64,000 nucleotides of DNA from Cupriavidus malaysiensis (GCF_001854325.1 NZ_CP017755.1:2852001-2916000), one strand, 5' to 3'; shown: positions 27,487 through 36,541, numbered from the stretch's first letter. Notes: generated by a model from the sequence alone, not told the origin. Made by a program: numbers and translations.

Positions 27487-28905
27487 CTAGCTGCGCGGAT
27501 TGGCGCGCACGCCGGCCGGCACCGCGGCCGGCACACTGCCGGCTGCCAGCATGTGGCTGGCGCGCCAGGTGCCACGCAGGTAGTAGAGCGTCGCCAGCGT
27601 CACCGACACCACCGAGCCCACCGGGAAGCTCCACCAGATCGCGCCCGCGCCGAAGGGCCCCGAGAGCACGCTGGCGAACGGCAGCCGTACCAGCCACATC
27701 GACACGAAGAGGATGACCAGCGGTGCCATCACCGCCCCGGTGGCACGCACCGTGCCGAACAGCACGATGGTGAAGCCGAACAGGATGAAGGACCACAGCA
27801 CGACGGCATTGATGTGCTGCGCGATCTCGATGGCCTCGCCGTCGCCCGGCAGGAACAGGCCCAGTGCATGGCGGTTGAATACGTAGATCAGCGCCACCAG
27901 CGCCCCCGTCATGGCGAGGTTGAAGGCCAGCCCGGTGCGCGTGATGCTGTTGACGCGGTGCCACAGCCCCGCACCGACGTTCTGCGCCACCATCGACGAC
28001 ACGCTCGCGCCTACCGCCAGCGCCGGCATCTGCACGTAGGTCCACAGCTGCGACGCCACACCGTAGGCCGCCGTGGTCTGCGAGCCGTGGCGGTTCACCA
28101 GCGACATCATCACCAGCGCCGATGACGAGATCACCACCATCTGCATGCCCATCGGCAAGCCCTTGACTACCAGCGAACGCAGGATGGCGAGATCGGGCCA
28201 CAGCAGCGACAGCTCGCCGCGTGGCAGCCAGAGGAAGTGGCGGCGGCGGCGCAGCAGCGCCAGCATGGCCACCAGGCTGGTGGACTGCGCGATCAGCGTC
28301 GCCAGCGCCGAGCCGGCGATGCCCAGCGCCGGCACCGGTCCGGCGCCGAAGATCAGCAAGGGGTTGAGCGCCACGTCGAGGCCGACGGACAACAGCATGA
28401 ACCAGAACGGCGTGCGCGAATCGCCCGCGCCGCGCAGCGTCATCATCACGAAGTTGTAGAAGTACATGAAGGGCAGCGCGACGAAGATGATGCGCAGGTA
28501 GGCGATGGCGAACGGCGCCGCGTCGGCCGGTGTGCCCATGGCCAGCAGGATCTCCGGCGTGAAGACGTAGCCGAAGGCCGACGCCGCCACCGACAGCAGC
28601 ACGAAGAAGGTGGTGCTGGTGCCCACCACCCGCCGCGCCTGCGCGATATCGCGCGCGCCCACCGCCTGCCCCACCAGGATGGTGTTGGCCATGCTGACGC
28701 CGAACACCACGCCGAGCAGGAAGAACAGGATGATGTTGGCGTTGGACGTGGCGGTCAGCGCCGCTTCGCCGAGGAAATGGCCCACCCAGATCGAATTGAT
28801 CGAAGCATTGAGCGACTGCAGGATGTTGCTGCCCAGCACGGGCAGCGAAAACAACAGCAAGGTCCGTGCGATGGGACCGGTGGTGAATTGCGCCTTGTTC
28901 TTCAT
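27487..28905 (-). CDS. MATE-family multidrug/metabolite efflux transporter
   Basis: A 472-residue 12-TM exporter (MatE domain twice). ATG 28905 gives MKNKAQFTTGPIARTLLLFSLPVLGSN. Family patterns include NILQSLNASINSIWVGHFLGEAALTA in the first half and the mirrored region MPALAVGASVSSMVAQNVGAG in the second. The frame extends to 29232, but that part overlaps the divergent MarR promoter. It pumps cationic or toxic compounds using Na+ or H+ gradients. The divergent MarR-type gene is its probable repressor. Confidence 0.9.
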   Translation of the reverse strand: MKNKAQFTTGPIARTLLLFSLPVLGSNILQSLNASINSIWVGHFLGEAALTATSNANIILFFLLGVVFGVSMANTILVGQAVGARDIAQARRVVGTSTTFFVLLSVAASAFGYVFTPEILLAMGTPADAAPFAIAYLRIIFVALPFMYFYNFVMMTLRGAGDSRTPFWFMLLSVGLDVALNPLLIFGAGPVPALGIAGSALATLIAQSTSLVAMLALLRRRRHFLWLPRGELSLLWPDLAILRSLVVKGLPMGMQMVVISSSALVMMSLVNRHGSQTTAAYGVASQLWTYVQMPALAVGASVSSMVAQNVGAGLWHRVNSITRTGLAFNLAMTGALVALIYVFNRHALGLFLPGDGEAIEIAQHINAVVLWSFILFGFTIVLFGTVRATGAVMAPLVILFVSMWLVRLPFASVLSGPFGAGAIWWSFPVGSVVSVTLATLYYLRGTWRASHMLAAGSVPAAVPAGVRANPRS

Positions 28906-29068
28906 CTTGGCCTGTCGGGTCGGCTGGTGACTGGTGGCTCGGCAAAGCACCATCTTCGTGCGAGTCGGCCGATTCTGGCAAGCGCCGGGAGCGGCAGCGC
29001 CATTCAGGGTGCCCGCGCCGCCGATCGCTGCGATAATGTCAGGCCACGAACAACTTGCCATCCCGACC

Positions 29069-29707
29069 ATGCGCAGCGCAAGCCAGGGCCCCCGCAAACG
29101 CCCCCAAGCCGCCCAGGCGCCCCGGGCCGAGGAGCGCGCGGCGGCCACGCCGCCTGCCGGCGCCGCCGGCGACCCCGCGGCCGACGCCCGCCAGTTGGCG
29201 CACCGCCCGGTGCCGCGCGCCGGAGAGGGCAAGCGCGGCGAAGCCGGCCACCTGGGCTACCTGCTGCGCCAGGCCAGCGCCGGCAACCGCCTGCGCATGG
29301 AGCGCGCGCTGTCCGACCTCGGCGTCACTTCGCCGCAATTCGTCGTGCTGACCATGGCCGGCGCCTATCCTGGCCTGTCGGGTGCCGACGTCGCCAGGCT
29401 GGCCCTGCTGACGCCGCAGACCGTCAGCGTGATCGTCGCCAACCTGGAGAAGGCCGGCGCCATCGCGCGCCGGCCTCACCCCGTGCACGGACGTATCCAG
29501 GCCATCGCCCTGACCGCCGCCGGGGAAGCCCTGCTGGCACGCTGCCGCGAACGCGTGATGGTCAACGAGGCGCGCCTGCGCGCCACCCTGTCGCCAGAGG
29601 AAGAGGCGGTGGTACGGCGCTGGCTGGCAAGCCTGGCGCTGGATGCGGATGACGCGGACGCTGCGGCGGACGCGGATAAAGCGGGCGACGCAGGAAGCGG
29701 CGGCTGA
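29069..29707 (+). CDS. MarR-family transcriptional regulator
   Basis: A 212-residue protein. After a disordered Ala/Pro/Arg lead (residues 1-60) comes the MarR winged helix: HLGYLLRQASAGNRLRMERAL, VTSPQFVVLTMAGAYPGLSGADVARLALLTPQTVSVIVANLEKAGAIARRPHPVHGRIQAIALTAAG. The wing keeps the D/R-x-R area in modified form (HPVHGR). ATG 29069 is preferred; ATG 29036 is possible. Divergent from the MATE pump across 163 bp, the standard layout for a MarR repressor and its efflux target. Confidence 0.87.
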   Translation: MRSASQGPRKRPQAAQAPRAEERAAATPPAGAAGDPAADARQLAHRPVPRAGEGKRGEAGHLGYLLRQASAGNRLRMERALSDLGVTSPQFVVLTMAGAYPGLSGADVARLALLTPQTVSVIVANLEKAGAIARRPHPVHGRIQAIALTAAGEALLARCRERVMVNEARLRATLSPEEEAVVRRWLASLALDADDADAAADADKAGDAGSGG

Positions 29708-29758
29708 AACACATCGCGCCCTTTCGCGCCGACGGCCCGCGCGCGCCCCTGCCGCCCC

Positions 29759-30721
29759 CTACTCCAGCCGGATATTGCCGGCGCGGATCAACTGCTGGTA
29801 GAAGGCATCGTCCTTGAGCAGTTGCCGGCTGAACTCGGCCGGCCCCTGGAAGGACGGGTACTGGCTGAAACGGATCAGCAGGCCTTTCATGTCGGGCGCG
29901 GACATCACCCGCCCGGCCGCCGCGGCATAGCGCTCGACCGCCGCCTGCGGCGTAGCGCGCGGCGCATAGAGCGCAAACCAGCTCGGCAGCGCCAGGTCGA
30001 GATCCTGTTCATGCAAGGTCGGCACGTCGGGCAGCTCCGGATGCCGCTCGGTGCCGGTCACCGCCAGCGCCTTGAGCCGGCCGGCCTTGATCTGCGGCAG
30101 CGCGACGCTGTCGTAGATCACGTCGATACGCCCCGCCAGCAGATCGTTCATCGCCTCGGCCGAGCCCTTGTAGGGCACATGCAGCATGTTCACGCCGGTC
30201 TTCATGCCGACCACGGCGCCCTGCAGGTGGGTGATGGTGGCCAGGCCGGCGGAGCCGTACGACACCTTGCCCTCGTGCGCCTTGGCGTAGGCGATGAACT
30301 CGCGCATGTCCTTGGCGGGCAGGTCGCGCCGCGCCGTGACGATGCCGATCGAAGACGACAGCTTGGCCACCGGCACGAAATCCTTCAGCGGGTCGTAGGG
30401 AACGGCGCGCAGGTGAGGCGTGATCACGTGCACGGCGGTAGGCGCCAGCAGCAAGGTACTGCCGTCCGGCGGCGCGTTGGCCACCGACTGCGCGCCGATG
30501 GTGCCGCCCGCGCCGACCTTGTTCTCCACCACGAAGGGCGTGCCCAGCTCGCGGTTCATGCGTTCGGCAAACAGCCGTGCCAGCGTATCGGCATTGCCAC
30601 CGGCGGGGTAAGGGACCACCAGCCGCACCGGCCCCTTGTAGTCGGCCAGCGCGGCCGGTGCCGCCGCACAGCCCGCCATCAGCGCCAGGCCGGCGGCCAG
30701 CGCCCTGAAGGTTCGCGTCAT
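29759..30721 (-). CDS. Bug/TctC-family extracytoplasmic solute receptor
   Basis: A 320-residue periplasmic receptor. The signal peptide ends around ...CAAAPAALA (about residue 26), followed by KGPVRLVVPYPAGGNADTLARL, ENKVGAGGTIGAQSVA, MLHVPYKGSAEAMNDLLAGRIDV and GRLKALAVTG, all Bug hallmarks. The ribosome site is CAGGAGACC. It is the last gene of the minus-strand CoA operon beginning at 36449, so its ligand is probably the acid catabolised by that operon. Permease partner not adjacent; TctAB at 25-27 kb is the nearest. Confidence 0.92.
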   Translation of the reverse strand: MTRTFRALAAGLALMAGCAAAPAALADYKGPVRLVVPYPAGGNADTLARLFAERMNRELGTPFVVENKVGAGGTIGAQSVANAPPDGSTLLLAPTAVHVITPHLRAVPYDPLKDFVPVAKLSSSIGIVTARRDLPAKDMREFIAYAKAHEGKVSYGSAGLATITHLQGAVVGMKTGVNMLHVPYKGSAEAMNDLLAGRIDVIYDSVALPQIKAGRLKALAVTGTERHPELPDVPTLHEQDLDLALPSWFALYAPRATPQAAVERYAAAAGRVMSAPDMKGLLIRFSQYPSFQGPAEFSRQLLKDDAFYQQLIRAGNIRLE

Positions 30722-30803
30722 GTTCCCGGTCTCCTGCGCGCGGCGCCGGCCGGCATGCGCCGGGCCCCGCCGCCGTTGTCATCCGCCCCTGCGCCGCCGG
30801 CGC

Positions 30804-31541
30804 TCAGCGCCCCTGGTACTGCGCGCTGCGCTTCTCGCGGAAGGCGCGCATGCCTTCCTGCGTATCCTCGCTCTCGCGCACCACGGACAGCTCGCGCACG
30901 GCATCCGCCATCAGCTCGGAAGGGCCCTTCGGCATCACCGTCTGCGCGACGAAGCGCTTGAGCGTGGCCAGCACCAGCGGTGCCGAGCGCGACAGCTCGT
31001 CGGCCATCTTCAGCGCGGCTTCCACCTGGCCGCCGACCGGCACGATGTCATTGACCAGGCCCACCTCGCGCGCGCGCTGCGCATCCACGGTGCGCCCGAG
31101 CAGCATCAGCTCCATGGCGACCTTGTGCGGCACCCGTGCCGCCAGTCCCGCGATCATGCCGCCGGTGAAACCGAGGCGCGCCTCCGGGTAGGAAAAACGC
31201 GTGTTGTCCGCAGCCACCGCCAGGTCGCACATCATGTGGAGCACCAGCGCCCCGCCCACCACCCAGCCTGCGGTGGCGGCAATGATGGGCTTGTCGGTGA
31301 CGAAGCCCGAGCCCGGGATGCAGCGCCACAGTTCCGGCAGGTTGCCGACATCGGCGCCGGCCGAGAAGGCCTCGTTGCCGGCGCCGGTGATGACCGCCAC
31401 GCGCTGCGCGGACGCGTGGAACTCGCGGAAGCCCTGCTGCAGCAGCTCGGCCGTCTCCTTGCAGATGACGTTGCGCTTCTCGGGGCGGTTCAGGGTGAAC
31501 AGCGTGACCTTGCCATGCTGTTCAATGGTGACGACGCTCAT
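30804..31541 (-). CDS. Crotonase (enoyl-CoA hydratase/isomerase) family protein
   Basis: A 245-residue crotonase fold: VTLFTLNRPEKRNVI, FSAGADVGNL (oxyanion/CoA loop), IIAATAGWVVGGALVLHMMCDLAVAADNTRFSYPEARLGFTGGM. Of the two catalytic glutamates of true hydratases, the one in the PEARLG segment is present, but the position equal to rat E144 is Val (GGALVLHMMCD). One-Glu crotonases are often isomerases or other CoA enzymes, so plain hydratase activity is doubtful. ATG 31541 has AAGGAGACAAAG upstream. It sits between the acyl-CoA synthetase and the Bug receptor genes in the operon. Confidence 0.88.
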   Translation of the reverse strand: MSVVTIEQHGKVTLFTLNRPEKRNVICKETAELLQQGFREFHASAQRVAVITGAGNEAFSAGADVGNLPELWRCIPGSGFVTDKPIIAATAGWVVGGALVLHMMCDLAVAADNTRFSYPEARLGFTGGMIAGLAARVPHKVAMELMLLGRTVDAQRAREVGLVNDIVPVGGQVEAALKMADELSRSAPLVLATLKRFVAQTVMPKGPSELMADAVRELSVVRESEDTQEGMRAFREKRSAQYQGR

Positions 31542-31619
31542 GCTCTTTGTCTCCTTGTCCGATGTTGTCCTTGCCGGCAAGCTTCCGGCAGCCTCGCGGC
31601 GACCCGCTGCCGCGCGCGG

Positions 31620-33731
31620 CTAGCCGATGCGCGCGCGCGCATCCACCGCCACGCAACCCGCGCCAGCGGCGCGCACCTTGAGCGGATTGACTTCGATCTC
31701 GAAGTCGCGCTCGCGCAGGGCATGCGCCAGCCAGCCCATGCGGACGATGACGGCGGCCAGCGCCTCCACATCCAGCGCCGGCCGTCCGCGCCACCCCTGC
31801 AGCAGCGGCGCCACCCGCAAGCGCGCCAGCGCCGCCAGCGCGCTCTCGCGTGACAGCGGTGCCGGCAGCACGACGATGTCCCGCAGCAGCTCGACCAGGA
31901 TGCCGCCGCTGCCGAGCACCACCTGCGCGCCGAACTGCGCGTCGCGGCGCGCGCCGACCAGCAGTTCCAGCTCCCCCTCTTCCTGCGCCTGCAAGGAGAA
32001 GCCGGTGATGGAAGCCTGCGGCGCCAGCGCAGCGATGCGCTCGCGCATGGCCTGCAGCCCGGCGCGCAGCGCCTGCGCATCGGCCACCCCCAGCAGCACG
32101 CCGCCCACCTCCGACTTGTGCACGATCTCGGGCGACACCACCTTGACCACCAGTGGAAAGCCGATGGCCGCACTGCCGGCCACGGCGGCCTCGGCGTCGG
32201 CGAACACCTGGCCACGGTTGACCGGGATGCCGGCACTGCGCAGCAGCGCCTTGGCCGCGGCCTCGTCGAGGGTGCCAGCCAGGCCGGCCGGCAGGACCAT
32301 GTCCACGCCCGGCTGCGCCACCGATTCCGGCCGCCAGGCGGACCAGCGGCACCAGGCCGCGAGCGCCTCCACTGCCTCGCCGAGGCTGTTGGTAAAGGGC
32401 ACGCCCGCCTCCAGCAGCCGGGCGCGTGCCGCAGCGGCGGCCTTGCCCGGCTGCATCACGAACAGCATCGGCTTGCCGCTGGCCGCGCCACCCTGTGCCA
32501 GCCGGGCGGTGGCATCGGCCAGCGCGGGCGCGGTGGTCATCACGAACAGGCCGAGGTCCGCCTGGGCATCATCCAGCGCGAGGGCCGCCGTGCGCTCGCC
32601 GACCTCGGCGGCGTCCGCGCCGTCCTCATGGCGGCGCCCGCCGAGGTCGATCGGATTGCCTGCCTGGCCTTCGGAATACAGCGCCGCCAGCGCTTGCTGC
32701 GTGGCCTGCCCGAAGCGCGCCAGCGGAATGCCGGCTTCGGACAGGCGGTCCGCGCTGAGCGCGCCGCCACCGCCCGAGGTGGTGACGATGACGGCGCGCT
32801 CGACCTGCCGCGCCGGGTAGCGCGCCATGGCGGCCGCCAGCACCAGCATGGCGGCAGGGTCGTCCATCAGCACCACGTTCTCGCGCCGGCAGACGGCCTC
32901 CAGGCTGGCATGGTCGCCCGCCAGGCTGGCCGTGTGCGAGAAGGCCGCACGGCTGCCGTCGGCGGTCTTGCCGGCCTTCACCGCCAGCCAGGGCTTGCCG
33001 GCGGCGCGGGCGCGCCGCGCCAGCTCGATGAAGCGCGCGGGCGACTTGATCCCTTCGATGTAGGTGCAGATCACCCGCGTGCGTGGGTCGGCGATCAGGA
33101 ACTCGACGAAATCGCACAGTTCCAGGTCGGCCTGGTTGCCCACCGAGACACAGTGCGTGAAGCCGATGCCGATGTCGTAGGCGCGATCGAACAGCGTGGC
33201 CATCAGCGCGCCGCTCTGGCTGACGAAGCCGATCGGACTCTCGATCAGGGTGTCGACCTCGAGCGCCGGCGACGAGCACAGCACCAACCGGTTGGCCGGA
33301 CTGATCACGCCCAGGCAGTTCGGCCCGATCAGGCGCATGCCGCGCGCGTTGGCGATCTGCACGATCTCCCGTTCGAGCGCCGCGCCTGCGGCGCCCGCGT
33401 CCGAGAACTTCGAGGTGATGATGATGCCGGCCCGCGCGCCGCGTGCGGCACAGGCCGCCACCTGTTCCTTCACCTTGGGCTGCGGCACCGCCATGATCAC
33501 CATGTCTGGCGCCTCGGGCAACGCGTCGATGCTCGGAAACGTCTTCAGCCCGAAGAGCGTCTCGCGCACCGGGTTGATCGGGTAGACGGTGCCGCCGTAT
33601 TGGTGCTTGAGCAACATGCGGAACAGCCGTCCGCCGAACTTGCCCTGATCTTCCGATGCCCCGATCACCGCCACCGAGCGCGGGGAGAGCAAGGCCGCGA
33701 GATTGTCGGCCGAGGTCTTTGCTGGGTCCAT
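31620..33731 (-). CDS. Acyl-CoA synthetase, NDP(ADP)-forming family
   Basis: 703 residues with three modules: a CoA-binding Rossmann domain (LLSPRSVAVIGASEDQGKFGG), a succinyl-CoA-ligase-like flavodoxin domain (GFVSQSGALMATLFDRAYD; the phospho-His loop in FSHTASLAGD) and a C-terminal ATP-grasp domain (AGIPVNRGQVFADAEAA; PLVVKVVSPEIVHKSEVGGV). It makes an acyl-CoA from a free acid, ATP and CoA with ADP and Pi, or runs in reverse. No GNAT domain is fused. ATG 33731 has a modest ribosome site; upstream in-frame codons belong to the crotonase shadow. In context it could activate, or release, the pathway acid; the CoA transferase is the alternative activator. Confidence 0.9.
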   Translation of the reverse strand: MDPAKTSADNLAALLSPRSVAVIGASEDQGKFGGRLFRMLLKHQYGGTVYPINPVRETLFGLKTFPSIDALPEAPDMVIMAVPQPKVKEQVAACAARGARAGIIITSKFSDAGAAGAALEREIVQIANARGMRLIGPNCLGVISPANRLVLCSSPALEVDTLIESPIGFVSQSGALMATLFDRAYDIGIGFTHCVSVGNQADLELCDFVEFLIADPRTRVICTYIEGIKSPARFIELARRARAAGKPWLAVKAGKTADGSRAAFSHTASLAGDHASLEAVCRRENVVLMDDPAAMLVLAAAMARYPARQVERAVIVTTSGGGGALSADRLSEAGIPLARFGQATQQALAALYSEGQAGNPIDLGGRRHEDGADAAEVGERTAALALDDAQADLGLFVMTTAPALADATARLAQGGAASGKPMLFVMQPGKAAAAARARLLEAGVPFTNSLGEAVEALAAWCRWSAWRPESVAQPGVDMVLPAGLAGTLDEAAAKALLRSAGIPVNRGQVFADAEAAVAGSAAIGFPLVVKVVSPEIVHKSEVGGVLLGVADAQALRAGLQAMRERIAALAPQASITGFSLQAQEEGELELLVGARRDAQFGAQVVLGSGGILVELLRDIVVLPAPLSRESALAALARLRVAPLLQGWRGRPALDVEALAAVIVRMGWLAHALRERDFEIEVNPLKVRAAGAGCVAVDARARIG

Positions 33732-33850
33732 GCTTTGTCTCCGTCTTGTCGTTCTTCTGGCGCGGGCCGGATCGGCGTCCGGCTTCCGCTGCACTGCATG
33801 CCCGGCGTGCCCGCACGGCGCGCTCAAGCGGGGCGCTTCAGCGGGGCACC

Positions 33851-34618
33851 TCAGCGGCGCGTGGCCGCCCGGTATGCCGCGATGCGGTCTTTCAGTCCCG
33901 GGCGCGCGGCGGAGCGCACCAGGTCGGCAAGCTGGCCCGCGCGTGCTGCAGCGCCGGCGCTGCCGCCCAGGGCGGCGGCATGGATCGCGGCCTGCGTCGA
34001 TGCCTCCAGGCGGCACGCCTGCTCCAGCAGCGCCGCCAGGCCGGCCGCGCGCGCGTCGGGCACGACCATGGCGTCCACCAGGCCGGCGCGCAGCGCGTCC
34101 TCGCTGCCGATCGCGCCACCGCCGGCGATCCAGCTGCGCGCGCAAGTGGCGCCGACCAGCGCGGCCAGCCGCTCGGTACCCAGCACCAGGCCGAAGCCGG
34201 CGCCGGGAAAGGCGAAGCTGCTGCCCGGCGCGGCCCAGCGCCGCGCGCAGGCGGCGACCAGGTCGGCGCCCGCGCCCATGGCGCGCCCCTGGACCAGCGC
34301 GACGGTGACGAAGGGCGCGGCATGCACGGCCTGCAGCAGCAGTTCGACGCGCACGAAGCGCGCCAGCAGCGAGTCGTCGCTTTCCTGCTCCAGGTCCTCC
34401 AGGTCGAAGCCGGTGCAGAAGTGCTTGCCGGCACCTTCGATGGCCAGCAGGCGCGTGCCGTCCGTGTGGCAGGCCTCGACCGCTGCGGCCAGCGCCGCCA
34501 CCAGCGCCGCGCTGAGCGCATTGCCGCGCGCCGGCCGGTTCAGTGTCAGGTGCGTCAGCGGGCCTTGCCGGGCGATGCGCAGCAAGGGCTCGGCAGCGGA
34601 TGCGGGGGCGTGGTTCAT
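33851..34618 (-). CDS. Divergent crotonase-family protein
   Basis: A 255-residue crotonase-like protein: LTHLTLNRPARGNALSAAL, GKHFCTGFDLEDLEQ, VTVALVQGRAMGAGADLVAACARRWAAPGSSFAFPGAGFGLVLG. At the two catalytic positions it has Asp (GAGADLV) and Gly (FPGAGFG, where PE is usual), so it is unlikely to be a standard enoyl-CoA hydratase. Its ATG overlaps the dioxygenase stop as ATGA, implying coupled translation and a shared pathway. Possible roles are a hydrolase, lyase or desulfinase-like CoA enzyme; the sequence cannot decide. Confidence 0.82.
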   Translation of the reverse strand: MNHAPASAAEPLLRIARQGPLTHLTLNRPARGNALSAALVAALAAAVEACHTDGTRLLAIEGAGKHFCTGFDLEDLEQESDDSLLARFVRVELLLQAVHAAPFVTVALVQGRAMGAGADLVAACARRWAAPGSSFAFPGAGFGLVLGTERLAALVGATCARSWIAGGGAIGSEDALRAGLVDAMVVPDARAAGLAALLEQACRLEASTQAAIHAAALGGSAGAAARAGQLADLVRSAARPGLKDRIAAYRAATRR

Positions 34619-35256
34619 GCGGCGGGGCGCGCCCACAGATTGGGCACCATGGCGTTGGAGTAGCCCGACACGAAGGGCTTGGCCTGCCCGCTCTGCGGGT
34701 CGTAGACGTGGCGGTCGATGCGGCCGATATTGCCGCCGTACAAGTGGATGCTGACCGAGACGCGATCATCGTAGGCATTGCGCACGCGGTGCACGTCGCC
34801 CAGCGTCGGCGATATCGCGGCCACCTCGCCGCGCTCGAGCCTCACCGGCTCGCCGTCCGGCACCATGCGGCCCGCTTCCTGGCGGAAGCGCTGGTCGATC
34901 TCGGCGCCGCGCAGCACGCCGATCAGGCCCCACACGGTGTGGTCGTGCACCGGCGTCTGCTGGCCCGGCCCCCACACGAAGCTGACCAGCGAAAAGCGAT
35001 CGAGCGGATCGCCGTAGAGCAGGTGCTGCTGGTAGTAGAGCGCGTGCGGCCGCGCCAGGCTCTCGGGCAGCCAGTCGTCATGCGACACCAGGTCGCGCAG
35101 CGGCGCGGTGAGCGCGGCCAGCAGCGCGGCCTCATTGCCAGCCGCATTGCCACCCGCATTGCCACCCATCTCGCTGCCGTCGCGCTGCGCGCGTTCCACC
35201 TGCGCGCTGACAGTCGCCACGAAGGCGCGCAAGCGTTCGATCGGATGCTGCATCAT
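34615..35256 (-). CDS. Thiol dioxygenase of the cysteine dioxygenase family, Gln-type (probable 3-mercaptopropionate dioxygenase)
   Basis: A 213-residue cupin that would oxidise a thiol to a sulfinate using Fe(II) and O2. Iron ligands: H104 and H106 (PVHDHTVWG) and H171 (VSIHLYGG). Where cysteine dioxygenase has the carboxylate-binding Arg60 in Y-T-R-N, this protein has Y75-Q76-Q77, and where it has Cys93 of the Cys-Tyr crosslink this one has W-G (G110). Both changes typify bacterial 3-mercaptopropionate dioxygenases. A small NAGGNAAGN insert lies near residue 33. It overlaps the CoA transferase and crotonase genes by ATGA at both ends. A sulfinate product could be passed to the CoA-transferase, as in 3-sulfinopropionate catabolism. 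Confidence 0.85.
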   Translation of the reverse strand: MMQHPIERLRAFVATVSAQVERAQRDGSEMGGNAGGNAAGNEAALLAALTAPLRDLVSHDDWLPESLARPHALYYQQHLLYGDPLDRFSLVSFVWGPGQQTPVHDHTVWGLIGVLRGAEIDQRFRQEAGRMVPDGEPVRLERGEVAAISPTLGDVHRVRNAYDDRVSVSIHLYGGNIGRIDRHVYDPQSGQAKPFVSGYSNAMVPNLWARPAA

Positions 35257-36449
35257 GCCTCTCCCGTGATGTCCTGTTGCGCGCCGTGGCTGCCACCGGC
35301 GTGGCGCGCGCGCACCTCGGCGTTGTGCTCGCCCAGCGCCGGGGGGTCTAGCCGGATCGGCAGGCCCAGGCCGTCGAAGCGCAGCGGCGAGGCGAAGGTG
35401 CGCGTGCGATGCCCGCCCGGCAGCGTCAGCGGCCGCACCCAGTCCATGTGGCCGACCTGCGGATCGTCCAGCGCGGCGGCATAGTCGTTGATGCGGGCAT
35501 GCGGCACGCCGGCAGCGCGGAAGGCGGCGATCCAGTGCTCGACGCCCTGCTCGCCGAAGCGGACCTCCAGCAGGTCCTTGAGCGCCTCCTGGTGCTGCGC
35601 GCGCTCCCGCGTGCTGGCGAAGCGCGGGTCGGCGGCCAGCTCCGGCAGGCCGACCACGCGCACCACTTCCAGCCACAGCTTCTGGTTGCCGGCGGCGATG
35701 GCAAAGTAGCCGTCGGCGGCGCGGAAGGCCTGGTAGGGCGCATTGCGCGGATGCGCGGAACCCAGCTTGACGGGGCTGCGTCCGTTGCCGAAGTACTCGC
35801 TGGTCTGCAGTGCGGCGATGCCCAGCGTGCAGCCGTACATCGGCACGTCGATATGGGCGCCGGCGCCGCCGGCGCGCACGCGCGCCAGCGCGCTGGCGAT
35901 GGCGAAGGCGGCGTACAGGCCCGAGGCGAAGTCCGCCAGCGGCACGCCGCACTTGACCGGCGCGCCGCCGGGCTCGCCGGTCACGCTCATCACGCCGGCA
36001 GCGGCCTGGATGGTGAGATCGAAGCCGCCTTCGCCGGCACGCGGGCCGCTCTGGCCGTAGGCGGACACCGAGCAGTAGACCAGGCCCGGCTTCTCGTCGC
36101 GGAAGGCGGCGTAGCCCAGCCCCAGGCGGTCCATCACACCCGGCCGGTTGTTCTCCACCACCACGTCCGCGTCGAGGACCAGGCGGCGCGCCAGTGCCGC
36201 ATCGGCGGGATCCTTCAGGTTGAGCGCCACCGAGTGCTTGTTGCGGTTGAGCGAGGCGAAGTTCTCGGAGAAACCGGCCGACAGCGGCGGCCACTGGCGC
36301 AGCGTATCGCCCTCCGGCGGCTCCACCTTGATCACCTCGGCACCCATGTCGGCCAGCAGCATGCCGCAGAAGGGACCGGCGGCCACCGTACAGAACTCCA
36401 CCACCTTGACGCCTGCCAGCGGCAGGTCTTGTTCACTGAGATCGGGCAT
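35253..36449 (-). CDS. CaiB/BaiF family (family III) CoA transferase
   Basis: 398 residues. It starts PLAGVKVVEFCTVAAGPFCGMLLADMGAEVIKVEPPEGD, then NRNKHSVALNLKDP, VVVENNRPGVMDRLGLGY and GQSGPRAGEGGFDLTIQAAAG, in which the catalytic Asp of family III transferases is the D of GFDLT. It moves CoA from a donor thioester to a carboxylic acid. It is the first gene of the operon, directly downstream of a good promoter and operator region. Together with the dioxygenase it could activate a sulfinic acid; family III enzymes doing this are known in 3-sulfinopropionate degraders. Confidence 0.92.
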   Translation of the reverse strand: MPDLSEQDLPLAGVKVVEFCTVAAGPFCGMLLADMGAEVIKVEPPEGDTLRQWPPLSAGFSENFASLNRNKHSVALNLKDPADAALARRLVLDADVVVENNRPGVMDRLGLGYAAFRDEKPGLVYCSVSAYGQSGPRAGEGGFDLTIQAAAGVMSVTGEPGGAPVKCGVPLADFASGLYAAFAIASALARVRAGGAGAHIDVPMYGCTLGIAALQTSEYFGNGRSPVKLGSAHPRNAPYQAFRAADGYFAIAAGNQKLWLEVVRVVGLPELAADPRFASTRERAQHQEALKDLLEVRFGEQGVEHWIAAFRAAGVPHARINDYAAALDDPQVGHMDWVRPLTLPGGHRTRTFASPLRFDGLGLPIRLDPPALGEHNAEVRARHAGGSHGAQQDITGEA

Positions 36450-36511
36450 TGCAACGTCCGTGGAAATTGGCGGCCGCGGCACCACCGCTGGGCCCGGCCG
36501 GATTGCGATCG

Positions 36512-36541
36512 ATTATAGGAACGTTCCAGATTCGGCTACAA
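36512..36541 (-). promoter_or_regulatory. Promoter of the CoA-transferase/dioxygenase operon
   Basis: On the minus strand a perfect -10 TATAAT (36517-36512) is preceded by TTGTAG (36541-36536) with an 18-bp spacer. The palindrome GGAACGTTCC fills the spacer next to the -10, so a bound regulator would block polymerase. A rightward -10 (TACAAT, 36537-36542) for the iclR gene overlaps the leftward -35. Confidence 0.65.

Noticed and set aside
32118..34754. 878-residue plus-strand ORF
   Set aside because: Antisense of the acyl-CoA synthetase and crotonase genes; no motifs and typical shadow composition.
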